Of a DNA stretch of 64,000 nucleotides, positions 8,805-17,358 are shown one piece after another. Source of the DNA: Paraburkholderia acidipaludis NBRC 101816 (GTDB taxonomy: Bacteria > Pseudomonadota > Gammaproteobacteria > Burkholderiales > Burkholderiaceae); NCBI RefSeq assembly GCF_000684975.1, contig NZ_BAXZ01000030.1, forward strand, positions 1-64,000. The letters are read 5' to 3'. The position numbers were made by a program, and so were the translations under genes. Position 1 is the stretch's first letter. Every line of letters begins with the position of its first letter. The notes beneath the pieces were generated by a model, which saw only the letters and a list, made by a program, of their open reading frames with translations, searched no databases and was not told where the DNA came from.

Positions 8805-10073
8805 TCAATCGGCCGTATCGCCGCCCGCCGGCACCTTCGCGCGCGCCTTGCTGCCAGGTGCGGGCGCCCAGGCGGGACGTGTCTTGCGCTCCGAATCGAC
8901 GACGACGATGAAGCGCCCGGCCCAGGGCGTGGCCTCGCGATCCGGATGCAGCACCCAGAGCGACTTGCCTGACGCAACGAGCGCTTCATACTCGGCGTCG
9001 ATGATGCCGTGGTGATCGAGGAACGTATTCAGCGATGCCGGAATCCGCACGCAGCCCTTCGAATGGCGAATGCCGAGCAGCGGCTCGAGCCGGTCGGGAT
9101 CCGTGGCGTGCATCTGGAAGCGCATCTGCGAGTAGCCGCCCTTGCCCCAACCGCGCTCGCCGTCCACCCAGCCGAAGTCGTAGATGCGCATGTCGCGCTT
9201 GCCGTAGCCGCGTATGCCGTTGTCGTTCATCGTGCCTTCGGCGCGGAAATCCATATTGCCGGGCGTGTGCTCGAAAACGCCGAGCGGCGTGAGGAAGTGA
9301 TCGAACTCGCCGGGCCGCCCCGTCGCGACGGGCGAAGCGCCGATCAGTTGCCACCGTTCGCCGGGCATCGCCCGAAAGTAGATGAAGAGCGCCTGCACGT
9401 TCGCGGCGCGATCCACGAGGACGACGAACTCGCCCGCCAACTCGCCGAGGTTCGCCGCTTCAAGCGCCGTCTGCAGGCGCTCGCCGTAGGCATGCTGGTC
9501 CGCGGGGGGCACCCGCAGGCGGCGCGTGACCTCGCGCGCGAACACCGCGCGCATTTGCAGCGCGCGGTGCATTTCCTCGGTGGCCTGCTCGGGTGTGAGA
9601 GAGGGATGTTCGGGCAGCGTGAATCCGGCAGGTGCTGAAGCCCCAGTGGGTGCCGAAGCCGCCGGCAGCGCCGAGGCCCCGGCGGGTGCCGATGCCGCGC
9701 TGCCGGACACCGGCGCGGCCCCCGACACAGACGAAGCACCCGACGCGGGACTCGCCGCGGATACAGGCACGGCCGCTGAAGCCGGCGCCGATGCCGCACG
9801 GAACCCGGCGCCCGATGCGGCCCGCGTCGCCGTCCCGGCCGAAGCGGGCGCGGCTTGCACGGCCCCCGAAACCTCATGCGCCGCAGCCGTCGACGCAGCG
9901 TCGGCCGACCACGCGGGAGGCGCCGCCCCGCACGCGCACGCGGCGGCGCAGAGCGCGAGGCGCAACGTCAGCAGCAACGAGCGGCCGGCACGCCGCAGGG
10001 GAAAAGAGAAGGTGTTGCCCCGTGCGCCCATCTTCGCGCGCGCGCCAGGCCGGCGCGAAATCTGGTTGTTCAT
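8805..10073 (-). CDS. L,D-transpeptidase (YkuD) family exported protein
   Basis: A 422-residue exported protein. After an Arg-rich start comes a signal peptide (about 31-57), then an Ala/Ser/Pro/Gly-rich linker (about 58-150) made of imperfect short repeats, then a YkuD catalytic domain. Catalytic His322 and the motif S338-K-G-C341-V-R are visible; the usual motif is S/T-H-G-C. L,D-transpeptidases form 3-3 peptidoglycan crosslinks or attach proteins through cysteine acylation. The region at 151-215 may be a small helical substrate-recognition segment. It is divergent from the EamA gene's neighbourhood and not obviously in an operon. Confidence 0.85.
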   Translation of the reverse strand: MNNQISRRPGARAKMGARGNTFSFPLRRAGRSLLLTLRLALCAAACACGAAPPAWSADAASTAAAHEVSGAVQAAPASAGTATRAASGAGFRAASAPASAAVPVSAASPASGASSVSGAAPVSGSAASAPAGASALPAASAPTGASAPAGFTLPEHPSLTPEQATEEMHRALQMRAVFAREVTRRLRVPPADQHAYGERLQTALEAANLGELAGEFVVLVDRAANVQALFIYFRAMPGERWQLIGASPVATGRPGEFDHFLTPLGVFEHTPGNMDFRAEGTMNDNGIRGYGKRDMRIYDFGWVDGERGWGKGGYSQMRFQMHATDPDRLEPLLGIRHSKGCVRIPASLNTFLDHHGIIDAEYEALVASGKSLWVLHPDREATPWAGRFIVVVDSERKTRPAWAPAPGSKARAKVPAGGDTAD

Positions 10074-10237
10074 CGTTCGAGTACGGCCCGAGTGATTACA
10101 GCCCGATTATGCGTTTGTTCTGAAAGAGAACGGCGTAATACAGGACGTTCGGAAACCGGAACAGGAAAGCGCCGGCACCCGCAGCACTGACGAGGCGGCG
10201 TGCGCGAGAATTCGCGCCGTGCGAAACGCAGGGAACG

Positions 10238-10504
10238 TTACGGCTGGGCAGACTCGCCCTCGAACGGGTCGGCGCTCACCCGCAGCGCCACGCCCGCGAG
10301 ATGCCGGCCCTGCAGTTGACGCGCGACCGCTTCCGCAACGTAGGGCACGTCGGCGTGCAGCTCGAGGTCGGCGTGCGCGTTGGGCGTACCGACGTCGTAC
10401 ACCGTCACGTCTTTCGCATAGTGACCGAGTTCGCGCGTGAAAAAGTCTCGCACTTCCTGCTCGCTGCAGGACGCGGGAACATTCCAGACCGTGAGATGCT
10501 GCAT
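10238..10504 (-). CDS. Small RRM-type RNA-binding protein
   Basis: An 88-residue protein that is essentially one RNA-recognition motif: LTVWNVPASCSEQEVRDFF resembles the RNP2 strand and first helix, and ALRVSADPFEG closes the sheet. The aromatic RNP1 residues are weak (HADLELHADV), so RNA binding is plausible rather than proven. Its start is six bases after the stop of a 43-codon membrane-peptide gene, so the two are probably co-transcribed. Similar small RRM proteins in other bacteria are often cold or stress regulated; nothing here shows the regulation. Confidence 0.65.
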   Translation of the reverse strand: MQHLTVWNVPASCSEQEVRDFFTRELGHYAKDVTVYDVGTPNAHADLELHADVPYVAEAVARQLQGRHLAGVALRVSADPFEGESAQP

Positions 10505-10510
10505 GGCAGG

Positions 10511-10642
10511 CTAGCGGGGATAGCGCGTGCGATCCGCACGCACGCGCACGGGCTGCAGGTTTGCACGCGAACGTGCGCGAGTCCACGCCAGCTGGCCAAG
10601 CAATGCCGCGACGGAAAGCAGCAACAGGGTGGACGCGATCAT
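10511..10642 (-). CDS. Small single-pass membrane protein
   Basis: A 43-residue open frame with an N-terminal hydrophobic helix (IASTLLLLSVAALLGQLAW) followed by a strongly basic tail (RARSRANLQPVRVRADRTRYPR). A good AAGGAG site stands seven bases before the ATG, which is the main support for translation. The stop lies six bases before the start of the RRM-protein gene, suggesting a two-gene operon. The positive tail would stay cytoplasmic. No family is recognised. Confidence 0.6.
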   Translation of the reverse strand: MIASTLLLLSVAALLGQLAWTRARSRANLQPVRVRADRTRYPR

Positions 10643-10774
10643 TTCACAGCTCCTTCTTTTTGACTAATGTCAGCATAGTCCCAATTCGAGACTTCTGCGC
10701 TGCGGCATATTGCCATTGAGATGGGGCCCGTTTTTGGGTTTCGCCAATCGGCATGCCCATGGGTATGGGAGCGC

Positions 10775-11356
10775 TCACTGACCGTCGTCGCTGGCCGCCG
10801 TGAGGTCCGCCGAGGTGCTCGCACCGCAGGCCATGCGCGTGAGGCGCTCATATTCGCTCACCCAGTCGCCGAGGATGGCGTTCTGGGCATCGGCCAGCGT
10901 CATCTGGCCCGCACATACGCAGCGCTTGAGCCGCACCGTCAACAGCGCCTTGCGGCGCTCGCCGGCATGCCCGCCCCACGGCAGCAGGTCGTAGTTCGCG
11001 ACGGCATCCGGCGATCCGCCAAGCACGATGGGCACGCGCCGGTCGAGCGCATAACTGGCGCCTTCGTCGGCCTCGATGCCGCGCTGCGCGAGCAGCCTGT
11101 CCTTCAATGCCATCGACTCGTCGAACGGCGGCGCGACGGCATCGGCGTAGCCCGGACGGCAGATTGTTTCGCCAACCGATTGCTGGGTCACGCGCGAATC
11201 CAGCAACTGCGCGTCCTGCGCCGCGGCGGCCAGGTGATGCATGCCGCAGGTCACGGTGAGCAGCGCCAGCGCAATGTGCCGCACGCGCGCGCGGCGGGTC
11301 GGAACCACAGCCATGCTGCGCGCGATGCGGCGTCTTTCTGCCTTTTCTGCGTTCAT
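10775..11356 (-). CDS. Exported protein with HNH-like LDxxVPxxLGG motif
   Basis: A 193-residue protein with a basic N-terminus and a hydrophobic export segment (RHIALALLTVTCGMHHLAAAAQ). The mature part carries ALDRRVPIVLGG, then YDLLPWGG, then CVCAGQMTLADAQNAILGDW. This order resembles secreted HNH-like proteins whose core reads DHxVPLxLGG, NLxPQ and CxGxxTLxEAQ. Here the canonical His of the DH pair is Arg, so nuclease activity is doubtful. The start at 11356 is chosen because it gives a normal signal peptide; 11371 is an alternative. No operon partner is evident. Confidence 0.55.
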   Translation of the reverse strand: MNAEKAERRRIARSMAVVPTRRARVRHIALALLTVTCGMHHLAAAAQDAQLLDSRVTQQSVGETICRPGYADAVAPPFDESMALKDRLLAQRGIEADEGASYALDRRVPIVLGGSPDAVANYDLLPWGGHAGERRKALLTVRLKRCVCAGQMTLADAQNAILGDWVSEYERLTRMACGASTSADLTAASDDGQ

Positions 11357-11714
11357 GGGTAGGCGCACCATAAGATGCGGAATGGATTGTCTACCCGGAT
11401 TATTAAAACATATTCGAAATTCTTCGTGGCGAATGCCGCGCAATTGCGCCGGCGGGCGCGGTGGCGCCCCGCAACGCGTCACACAAACGACATGTGAGTC
11501 AAGCCCCGGTTTCTACATGACAATTTTATTTCGCAATGCAAACTTTCAGCGCCTGAGCGGGAAGTGGGCCCGAAGCACGGCCCGTTAGCCCGCTCGGGCT
11601 CGCGCAAAGCCGGCCGGGCGGCCAATGGCGGCAAGAAAACCGATAGCGCATAATGAGCCGCCAGCCGGCGCCCGCCCGGGCGCGGCTCGCTCATTCGAAG
11701 AAACGAGGAATCCC
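11357..11714. other. Intergenic region before DUF1993 gene
   Basis: A 358-base gap between divergent genes. An AT-rich patch around 11398-11425 and another at 11515-11540 could hold the two promoters. The right half is GC-rich and contains GGCCGGGCGG-type runs. No RNA gene, repeat or convincing open frame was seen. Confidence 0.4.
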
Positions 11715-12221
11715 ATGTCTATCACCATGTATCAAGCCTCGGTGCCGGTTCTGATCCGCGGCCTCACCAATCTGCAAACCATCATCGGCAAGGCGCAGGC
11801 GCACGCGGCCGAGAAGCAGATCGACCCGTCGGTGCTGACCGCCGCACGGCTCTTCCCCGACATGCTGCCGCTCACGCGCCAGATCCATATCGCCACCGAC
11901 ACGGCCAAGGGCTGCGCCTCGCGCCTCGCGGGCGTGGACGCGCCGAAGTTCGAAGACGTCGAGGTGACGTTCGACGAACTGCACTCGCGCATCCAGAAGA
12001 CCATCGACTACCTGAACATGTTCAAGCCCGAGCAGATCGACGGCTCGGAAGGCCGCAGCATCACGCTCAAGATGCGCAGCGGTCCGATCGAGTTCAGCGG
12101 CCTGAATTATCTGCTGGCCTTCGTGCTGCCCAACTTCTACTTCCACATCACGACGGCATACGACATTCTGCGCCACAACGGCGTCGAACTCGGCAAGCTC
12201 GATTACCTCGGGCACCCGTAA
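11715..12221 (+). CDS. DUF1993 family protein
   Basis: A 168-residue soluble protein matching the DUF1993 family, which has a helical bundle related to DinB-like folds. Typical features are the N-terminal MYQASVPVLIRGL, LFPDMLPLTRQI near the middle and the C-terminal NFYFHITTAYDILRHNGVELGK. The biochemical role is unknown. The start at 11715 follows CGAGGAATCCC. It is transcribed away from the exported HNH-like gene and appears monocistronic. Confidence 0.88.
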   Translation: MSITMYQASVPVLIRGLTNLQTIIGKAQAHAAEKQIDPSVLTAARLFPDMLPLTRQIHIATDTAKGCASRLAGVDAPKFEDVEVTFDELHSRIQKTIDYLNMFKPEQIDGSEGRSITLKMRSGPIEFSGLNYLLAFVLPNFYFHITTAYDILRHNGVELGKLDYLGHP

Positions 12222-12317
12222 CAAGGCAAGCCGCGGGTGAGCGGCAGACAAGCGACGCGGGCCGCGTCATGGCGGCCCGCACCGAAGCACCGGAACGGCG
12301 GCGCCTCGCGCCGCCCC

Positions 12318-12947
12318 TCAATCGAGCGACAGGCGCACCGCGAAAGCCACCAGCGCCGAAGAAAACGCCCACTTCTGCACGGTCTGAGCGACTGGATGCT
12401 TGCGCAACCATACGGCAATGCGCGCGGCGCCCAGCACGTAGAGCATGTCGAACAGCGCGCAGACGATCACGAGCAGGATGCCCAGCTGCAGCACCTGGAG
12501 CCACACCGACCCCGCCTGCGGCCGGATGAACTGCGGCAGCAGCACCGAGCAGAACAGCAACGCCTTGGGATTGAGCAGGTTCGTCAGCAGGCCCTTGACG
12601 AAATCCGCGCGGCGCGAGCGCGCCGCGGCCGTCGGCATGTCCGCCTCCGGCAGCGCGAAGACCGGCGCCCGGAAGATCTGCAGGGCCACCCACGCCAGAT
12701 AGACCGCGCCCACGTAGCGCACCCCGTCGTAAAGCCACGGCGCATTGTGCAGCAGCGCGGCAAGGCCGCAGGCCGAGAGCGTGACGTGCGTCGCGCGGGC
12801 GATGCCGAGGCCGCACGCCGCCGCGAAGCCGCTCCTCGCGCCGCGGCTCATGCTGGTTTGCATCACGAGCGCCATGTCCGCGCCGGGCAAGGCGCTAACG
12901 ATAATCAGGGCGACGACGAACATGAGCAGCAGGTGGGCGGAAATCAT
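12318..12947 (-). CDS. LysE/RhtB-family amino-acid exporter
   Basis: A 209-residue inner-membrane protein with about six hydrophobic helices. The early family motif SALPGADMALVMQTSMSRG is a form of the LysE/RhtB signature (PGP...G). These proteins export amino acids or analogues. The start at 12947 removes an Arg-rich upstream extension. The gene is divergent from an Lrp/AsnC regulator 138 bases away, a classical arrangement in which the regulator senses the amino acid and induces the exporter. Substrate is unknown. Confidence 0.88.
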   Translation of the reverse strand: MISAHLLLMFVVALIIVSALPGADMALVMQTSMSRGARSGFAAACGLGIARATHVTLSACGLAALLHNAPWLYDGVRYVGAVYLAWVALQIFRAPVFALPEADMPTAAARSRRADFVKGLLTNLLNPKALLFCSVLLPQFIRPQAGSVWLQVLQLGILLVIVCALFDMLYVLGAARIAVWLRKHPVAQTVQKWAFSSALVAFAVRLSLD

Positions 12948-13085
12948 GATGGCCTCGTGGGTTGGAGGCTCTATGTTGCCGTCAACGATGGAGCGATTTC
13001 TGGCGATTTTCTCGTGCCTCCTCGCCATGTTTGGAGCAATACACTAAAATTTTCCCATCCAACAAGGAAATCCCCTCCCACCGCC

Positions 13086-13550
13086 ATGAGCGACATCGAC
13101 AAACTGGACAGGGCGATCCTGCGTGCGCTGCAGACGGACGCGCGCATCTCGAATGCGCGGCTCGCCGAAACGGTCGGCCTGAGCGAAACGCCGTGCGCCC
13201 GTCGCCTCAAGCGGCTCGAGCAGGACGGCTATATCGAGCGCTACCGGACGGTGCTCTCGCGCCGCGCGCTCGGGTTCGGCGTGGTGGCGTTCGTGTACGT
13301 GCGCTTTGCCCAGCACGACCGCACGCTCGCGGATCGTTTCGAGCGCGAAGTCTGCGCGATTGAGCGTATCCTCTCCTGCCATAACGTATCGGGCACGGCG
13401 GATTACATCCTGCAGATCGTCGCGCGCGACCTGGACGACTACGGCACCTTCATGCGCGATCAGCTGCGCGGCCTGCCGGGCGTGACCGCGGTGGAGTCGG
13501 CACTGTCGCTGCGCGAGGTGAAGGCCGACAACGGCCTCCCCCTGCCGTGA
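13086..13550 (+). CDS. Lrp/AsnC-family transcriptional regulator
   Basis: A 154-residue regulator with an N-terminal helix-turn-helix (about residues 5-55; LDRAILRALQTDARISNARL, then ETVGLSETPCARRLKRLE) and a C-terminal RAM ligand-binding domain (about 70-145). The SETPCARR recognition helix is the common form in Lrp proteins that control amino-acid exporters. It is divergent from the LysE gene, its likely target. The length is normal for the family and nothing is missing. Confidence 0.9.
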   Translation: MSDIDKLDRAILRALQTDARISNARLAETVGLSETPCARRLKRLEQDGYIERYRTVLSRRALGFGVVAFVYVRFAQHDRTLADRFEREVCAIERILSCHNVSGTADYILQIVARDLDDYGTFMRDQLRGLPGVTAVESALSLREVKADNGLPLP

Positions 13551-13603
13551 GCGCCTCCCGTCGCCACCATGCCCATTTCACCCCTCTCACACCGGAGCTT
13601 TCG

Positions 13604-13837
13604 ATGACCCCAGAACAGGCGCGAGCCGAAGAATCCCAGGCCATGGCGCGCGTGCTGACCGCCACGCAGCGCGTCCAGTCGGCGTTCGCCTCGCTGCAGT
13701 CGCAGTTTCCGCCGGCCGGAGACGGCCACCCCTCCCAGTTCGCCCTGACGACGTTCGACGCCGCCCTGCAGGAACTGGAAGACGCCCAGGCCGCCTTCGA
13801 CGAACTGCTCAACGATCTACTGGACGGCGAGCGCTGA
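13604..13837 (+). CDS. Small helical hypothetical protein
   Basis: A 77-residue acidic protein with a GGAG site before the ATG, 53 bases after the Lrp gene on the same strand. It is predicted to be mostly helix: an N-terminal MTPEQARAEESQAMARVLTATQRVQSAFASL segment, read in two parts, a short Pro/Gly turn, and a C-terminal acidic helix ending in NDLLDGER. It overlaps the end of the opposing aminotransferase remnant by 21 bases. No family is recognised. Confidence 0.6.
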   Translation: MTPEQARAEESQAMARVLTATQRVQSAFASLQSQFPPAGDGHPSQFALTTFDAALQELEDAQAAFDELLNDLLDGER

Positions 13838-14374
13838 GCAGTCGAAGCGCTCGCGCGCGAAGGCCGCGATCCGCTCGCAGGCCTCGACGAGCCGCGGCTC
13901 GTCGACCACGAAGCCCAGGCGCACGTAGCCATTGGCCGTCTCGCCGAACGCGCTCGCATCGAGCACCGAGACCTTCTGCGCGCTGAACAACTGCCAGGTG
14001 AATTCGTGCGTATCGAGCCCCGTGCCGCGCGCGTCGATCATCATGAACATGCCCGCCTCCGGCAGCAGGCAACGCAGGCCGGGCACGCCGTTCAGTCGCT
14101 CGTAGACGATATCGCGCCGGCGCCGGTAGAGCTCGCGCATGTCGGCGACGATCTGAGCGCGGTTCGCCAGCGCGGTCAACGCCGCCTCCTGGATAAAACC
14201 TGGCAGTCCGTAGAACATGCAGAGCGCGAGCCGGCCGAAATGGCCGACCAGCGTTTCCGGCGCAATCGCCCAGCCGAGCCGCCAGCCCGCCATCGCATGC
14301 GATTTCGAGAGGCTGCCCAGCGTGACGGTACGTTCCGCCACGCCGTCTAGCGAAGCCATGCTCACGTGCTCGCG
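13817..14374 (-). pseudogene. C-terminal half of a class I/II PLP aminotransferase
   Basis: About 185 residues match the C-terminal half of AruH-like pyridoxal-phosphate aminotransferases, which run to about 390 residues. The fragment begins around EHVSMASLDG. It retains the Schiff-base lysine in SLSKSHAMAGWR and the substrate-binding Arg near GYVRLGF, but the N-terminal half (substrate channel, cofactor Tyr and Asp) is absent. Upstream the frame runs into Pro/Arg-rich sequence with no homology. An internal ATG at 14359 could produce a peptide, but it could not fold as an active enzyme. Treat as a truncation remnant. The former function, perhaps arginine:pyruvate transamination, is a guess. 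Confidence 0.75.
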
Positions 14375-14392
14375 CTCGGCTCCTTGATTTGT

Positions 14393-14698
14393 TCTCACGC
14401 GCGGCGGACTCGGCCGCGGATGCGGAATCGGACCGGATCTTTGTCCGGGACAGGCATTGTGCCCCGGGACAATGCGGGACTGCAAAGCGGGACTGCAGCG
14501 CATTGGTGCTAACCCGCAAACCGTTCGATAATCGCACACTCATGTGCGCTCACCGCTCGAAGACGGGCGCGCGGCGATTGCCGTGGCGCGCCGTGCGGCC
14601 TATGCTCGCTTCACCCAACGCCCCGCCCCGGCACCACGCCGGGGCACCGCCACAAGACCCGGCCGCGCACCGCGTTTGCGCCGGCCTCAGGAGACACG
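14393..14698. promoter_or_regulatory. Repeat-containing region upstream of MFS gene
   Basis: A 306-base gene-free stretch between the aminotransferase remnant and the MHS transporter. It contains four CGGGAC units between 14446 and 14495, an inverted repeat CCGGA/TCCGG (14433-14448) and ATTGT/ACAAT (14456-14474). These could be operators for the transporter or leftovers of the lost aminotransferase promoter. No promoter boxes are assigned. Confidence 0.4.
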
Positions 14699-16003
14699 AT
14701 GACCCCCGCCTTTGAAACCCACGATGCGCCCGCCTCGCGCCGCTCCCCGTCCCGCGCGCGGCGCGCGGCCGTCGGCAGCTTTGTGGGCGCCGTCGTCGAC
14801 TGGTACGACTTCCTGCTCTACGGCATCGTCGCCGCGCTCGTGTTCAACTCGGCCTTTTTCCCCAAGGTGAGCCCGACGATGGGCACGCTCGCCGCATTCG
14901 CGACGTTCGGCGTAGGCTTCCTGTTCCGTCCGCTCGGCGGCGTCGTATTCGGCCACTATGGCGACCGGCTCGGCCGCAAGCGCATGCTCGTGCTGACCGT
15001 CATGATGATGGGACTCTCCACCGTCGCGATCGGCTTTTTGCCGACCTTCGCCGCCATCGGCTGGTGGGCGCCCGTGCTGCTCGTCGCGCTGCGCGCGCTG
15101 CAGGGCTTCGCCGTGGGCGGCGAATGGGGCGGCGCGGCGCTCATGGCCGTGGAATCGGCACCGCAGCACAAGAAGGCGTTCTACAGCAGCGGCGTCCAGG
15201 TGGGTTACGGCGTGGGTCTCGTGCTCGCCACCGGCATCGTCTCGGTGCTCAATCACACGTTCGGCGAGGCGGCGTTCAAGGCCTGGGCCTGGCGCGTGCC
15301 GTTCGTGCTGAGCATCGTGCTCGTGCTGATCGGCCTGTGGGTGCGGCGGAGCATGGAAGAATCGCAGGAGTTCGTCGAGAAGGTCGAGCAGTCCCACCAC
15401 AAGGTCCGCATGCCGGTGATCGAGGCGCTCACGCAGCATCCGAAGGCGTTCCTGCTGATCGTCGCGCTGCGTCTCGCCGAACTGTTCACGATGTACATCG
15501 TCACCGCGTTCGCGCTCAGCTACTCGACGACGAATCTCGGCATGTCGCGCGACGTGTTCCTCAGCATCGGCCTCGTGGTCGGCGCGATCAGCTGTGTGAC
15601 GATCCCGCTCTTCGCCGCGCTCGCCGACCGCTTCGGCCTGCGCCGCATCTACATGATCGGCGCCGTCGTCGGACTCGCTTCCGCCATCCCGTTCTTCCTC
15701 GCGCTCGAAGCCCGGTCCGTCGCGTGGATCGTCCTCTTCTCCGTGCTGCTCGCCAATCTCGCGCACGACATGGTCGTGAGCGTGCAGCAGCCGCTCTTCA
15801 CCGAACTGTTCGGCACGGAGTATCGCTACAGCGGCGCCGGTGTCGGCTACCAGTTCGCGAGCGTGGTGGGCGGCGGCTTCACGCCGTTCATCGCGGTCGC
15901 GCTCGTGGGGATCGCCGGCGGCTCCTGGCACCTCGTCGCCGGCTACCTCGCCGCCGGCTGCCTGATCTCGCTCGTCGTCGCCGCCCGCATGCGCGCCGCC
16001 TGA
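14699..16003 (+). CDS. MFS transporter, metabolite:H+ symporter (ShiA/KgtP-like)
   Basis: A 434-residue 12-helix transporter of the metabolite:proton symporter branch of the MFS. Recognisable motifs are GSFVGAVVDWYDFLLYG in helix 1, GHYGDRLGRKRMLV in the first cytoplasmic loop, and RALQGFAVGGEWGGAALMAVE in helix 4. This branch carries shikimate, alpha-ketoglutarate, citrate or betaines. The start at 14699 follows CAGGAGACACG. It lies upstream of an HPPD-like dioxygenase and a PcaR-like regulator on the same strand, so an aromatic or shikimate-type acid is a reasonable guess. A strong hairpin follows at 16035, so the unit may be separate. Confidence 0.88.
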   Translation: MTPAFETHDAPASRRSPSRARRAAVGSFVGAVVDWYDFLLYGIVAALVFNSAFFPKVSPTMGTLAAFATFGVGFLFRPLGGVVFGHYGDRLGRKRMLVLTVMMMGLSTVAIGFLPTFAAIGWWAPVLLVALRALQGFAVGGEWGGAALMAVESAPQHKKAFYSSGVQVGYGVGLVLATGIVSVLNHTFGEAAFKAWAWRVPFVLSIVLVLIGLWVRRSMEESQEFVEKVEQSHHKVRMPVIEALTQHPKAFLLIVALRLAELFTMYIVTAFALSYSTTNLGMSRDVFLSIGLVVGAISCVTIPLFAALADRFGLRRIYMIGAVVGLASAIPFFLALEARSVAWIVLFSVLLANLAHDMVVSVQQPLFTELFGTEYRYSGAGVGYQFASVVGGGFTPFIAVALVGIAGGSWHLVAGYLAAGCLISLVVAARMRAA

Positions 16004-16034
16004 CACCCCGCCGCGTCGCGTTGCGATGCGAATA

Positions 16035-16073
16035 ACGCCCCGAGCCCACGCGCAAGCGCCGGGCCCGGGGCGT
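16035..16073 (+). terminator. GC-rich hairpin after MFS gene
   Basis: Arms ACGCCCCGAGCCC (16035-16047) and GGGCCCGGGGCGT (16061-16073) pair almost perfectly around a 13-base loop. Only a short TT follows, so it may act as a weak intrinsic or attenuating terminator. Confidence 0.55.
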
Positions 16074-16186
16074 TCGCGCTTGTGCCGCCTTTTGCCTCCT
16101 TGTGCCGGCTTGCACCCGTTCCGGCTCGCTTGATAGACTGCACGCAAATCTCCCGCCGCCCTCCGGCACCCACCGCATGACCGAAA

Positions 16187-17320
16187 ATGCTCCCCATGTC
16201 TGATACGCGATCCGGCGGCAATCCTGGCGGCACCCCCGGCGACAATCCTCTCGGCATTCGCGGTCTCGAGTTCGTGGAGTTCGCCTCGCCGGACCCCGCG
16301 GCGCTGGCGCGATTGTTCGCGAGCCTCGGCTTTCGCGCCGTGGCGCGCCACCGGTCGAAGGCCGTCACGCTGTACCGGCAGGGCGACATCAATTTCCTCG
16401 TCAACGCGCAGCCCGATTCGTTCGCGAGCCGTTTCGCCGACGTGAACGGCGTGGGCGTCGTGGCCATCGGCATGCGCGTCGAACATGCCCAGCAAGCCTG
16501 CCACCAGGCGGTACGCTGGGGCGCATGGCGCTTCGACAACGAAACGATCGGGCCGCAGGAGTTGCGCATTCCCGCCATCCAGGGCATCGGCCATTCGCTG
16601 ATCTATTTCGTCGAGCGCTGGCGCGGCAAGCCGGGCGGCAACGAGTCGGTATTCGACGTCGACTTCGTGCCGCAGGACGGCATCGACGACATGCAGGCCG
16701 TCATCGCAGGCACCGGCCTCGAGACGGTCGATCACCTCACCCAGGTCGTGAGCCGCGGCACGCTCGCCGAGTGGACGGACTTCTATCGCACGGTGCTGCA
16801 CTTCTCCGAGACTTCCGAAACGAACGCGAACTGGCACGTCTCGGAAGCCTCGGGCGTGATGGTGTCGCCGGGCAACCTGATCCGCATTCCGGTGTACGAA
16901 GAAGGCGCGCCGCGCACGGCGCTGATGCACCGCTACCTGCACGAGCACGCAACGGACGGCGTGCAGCACGTGGCGCTCTCCACGAAGGACATCTTTTCGG
17001 CGGTCGACCGGCTGCGCGAGGCCGGCCTCGAACTGGTCGAACCGCCCGCGCCGTACTACGACCAGCTCGACGCGCGCCTGCCCGGGCATGGACTCGACAT
17101 CGGCGCGCTGAGAAGCCGGCATATCCTCGTCGATGGCGACACCACGGGGCCCGGCGCGCCGCGTCTTTTCCTGCAGACCTTCGTGCGCCGCGGGCTGGGC
17201 GAGATGGCGCTGGAGATCGTCGAGCGGCGCGGCGACGAAGGCTTTGGCGCGGGCAATCTCGCGGCGCTCGAACAGGCTCGCCTTGCGCTGGGGGCAACGC
17301 AGCCGTCGGGCGGACAGTAA
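16187..17320 (+). CDS. 4-Hydroxyphenylpyruvate-dioxygenase-like VOC protein
   Basis: A 377-residue two-domain vicinal-oxygen-chelate protein of the HPPD family. The iron triad is intact: His183 (VDHLTQVV), His261 (GVQHVALS) and Glu343 (ALEIVERRG), with spacing almost equal to that of Pseudomonas HPPD (161, 240, 322). Substrate-pocket residues diverge: the usual RIPLNE is RIPVYE, the FFEF pair is ALEI, and the C-terminal FGxGNF is FGAGNL. It may therefore oxidise another keto acid, or resemble the HPPD-like half of dehydroshikimate dehydratases. The start could also be 16196. A PcaR-like regulator follows after 38 bases. Confidence 0.8.
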   Translation: MLPMSDTRSGGNPGGTPGDNPLGIRGLEFVEFASPDPAALARLFASLGFRAVARHRSKAVTLYRQGDINFLVNAQPDSFASRFADVNGVGVVAIGMRVEHAQQACHQAVRWGAWRFDNETIGPQELRIPAIQGIGHSLIYFVERWRGKPGGNESVFDVDFVPQDGIDDMQAVIAGTGLETVDHLTQVVSRGTLAEWTDFYRTVLHFSETSETNANWHVSEASGVMVSPGNLIRIPVYEEGAPRTALMHRYLHEHATDGVQHVALSTKDIFSAVDRLREAGLELVEPPAPYYDQLDARLPGHGLDIGALRSRHILVDGDTTGPGAPRLFLQTFVRRGLGEMALEIVERRGDEGFGAGNLAALEQARLALGATQPSGGQ

Positions 17321-17358
17321 GCCAGTAAGCCAGTAATTGCGCCGGCCAACCGGCCGGC

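Noticed and set aside
14375..14543. Extension of the aminotransferase remnant to an ATG near 14540
   Set aside because: Added residues are Pro/Arg-rich with no aminotransferase features, so the real homology ends near 14374.
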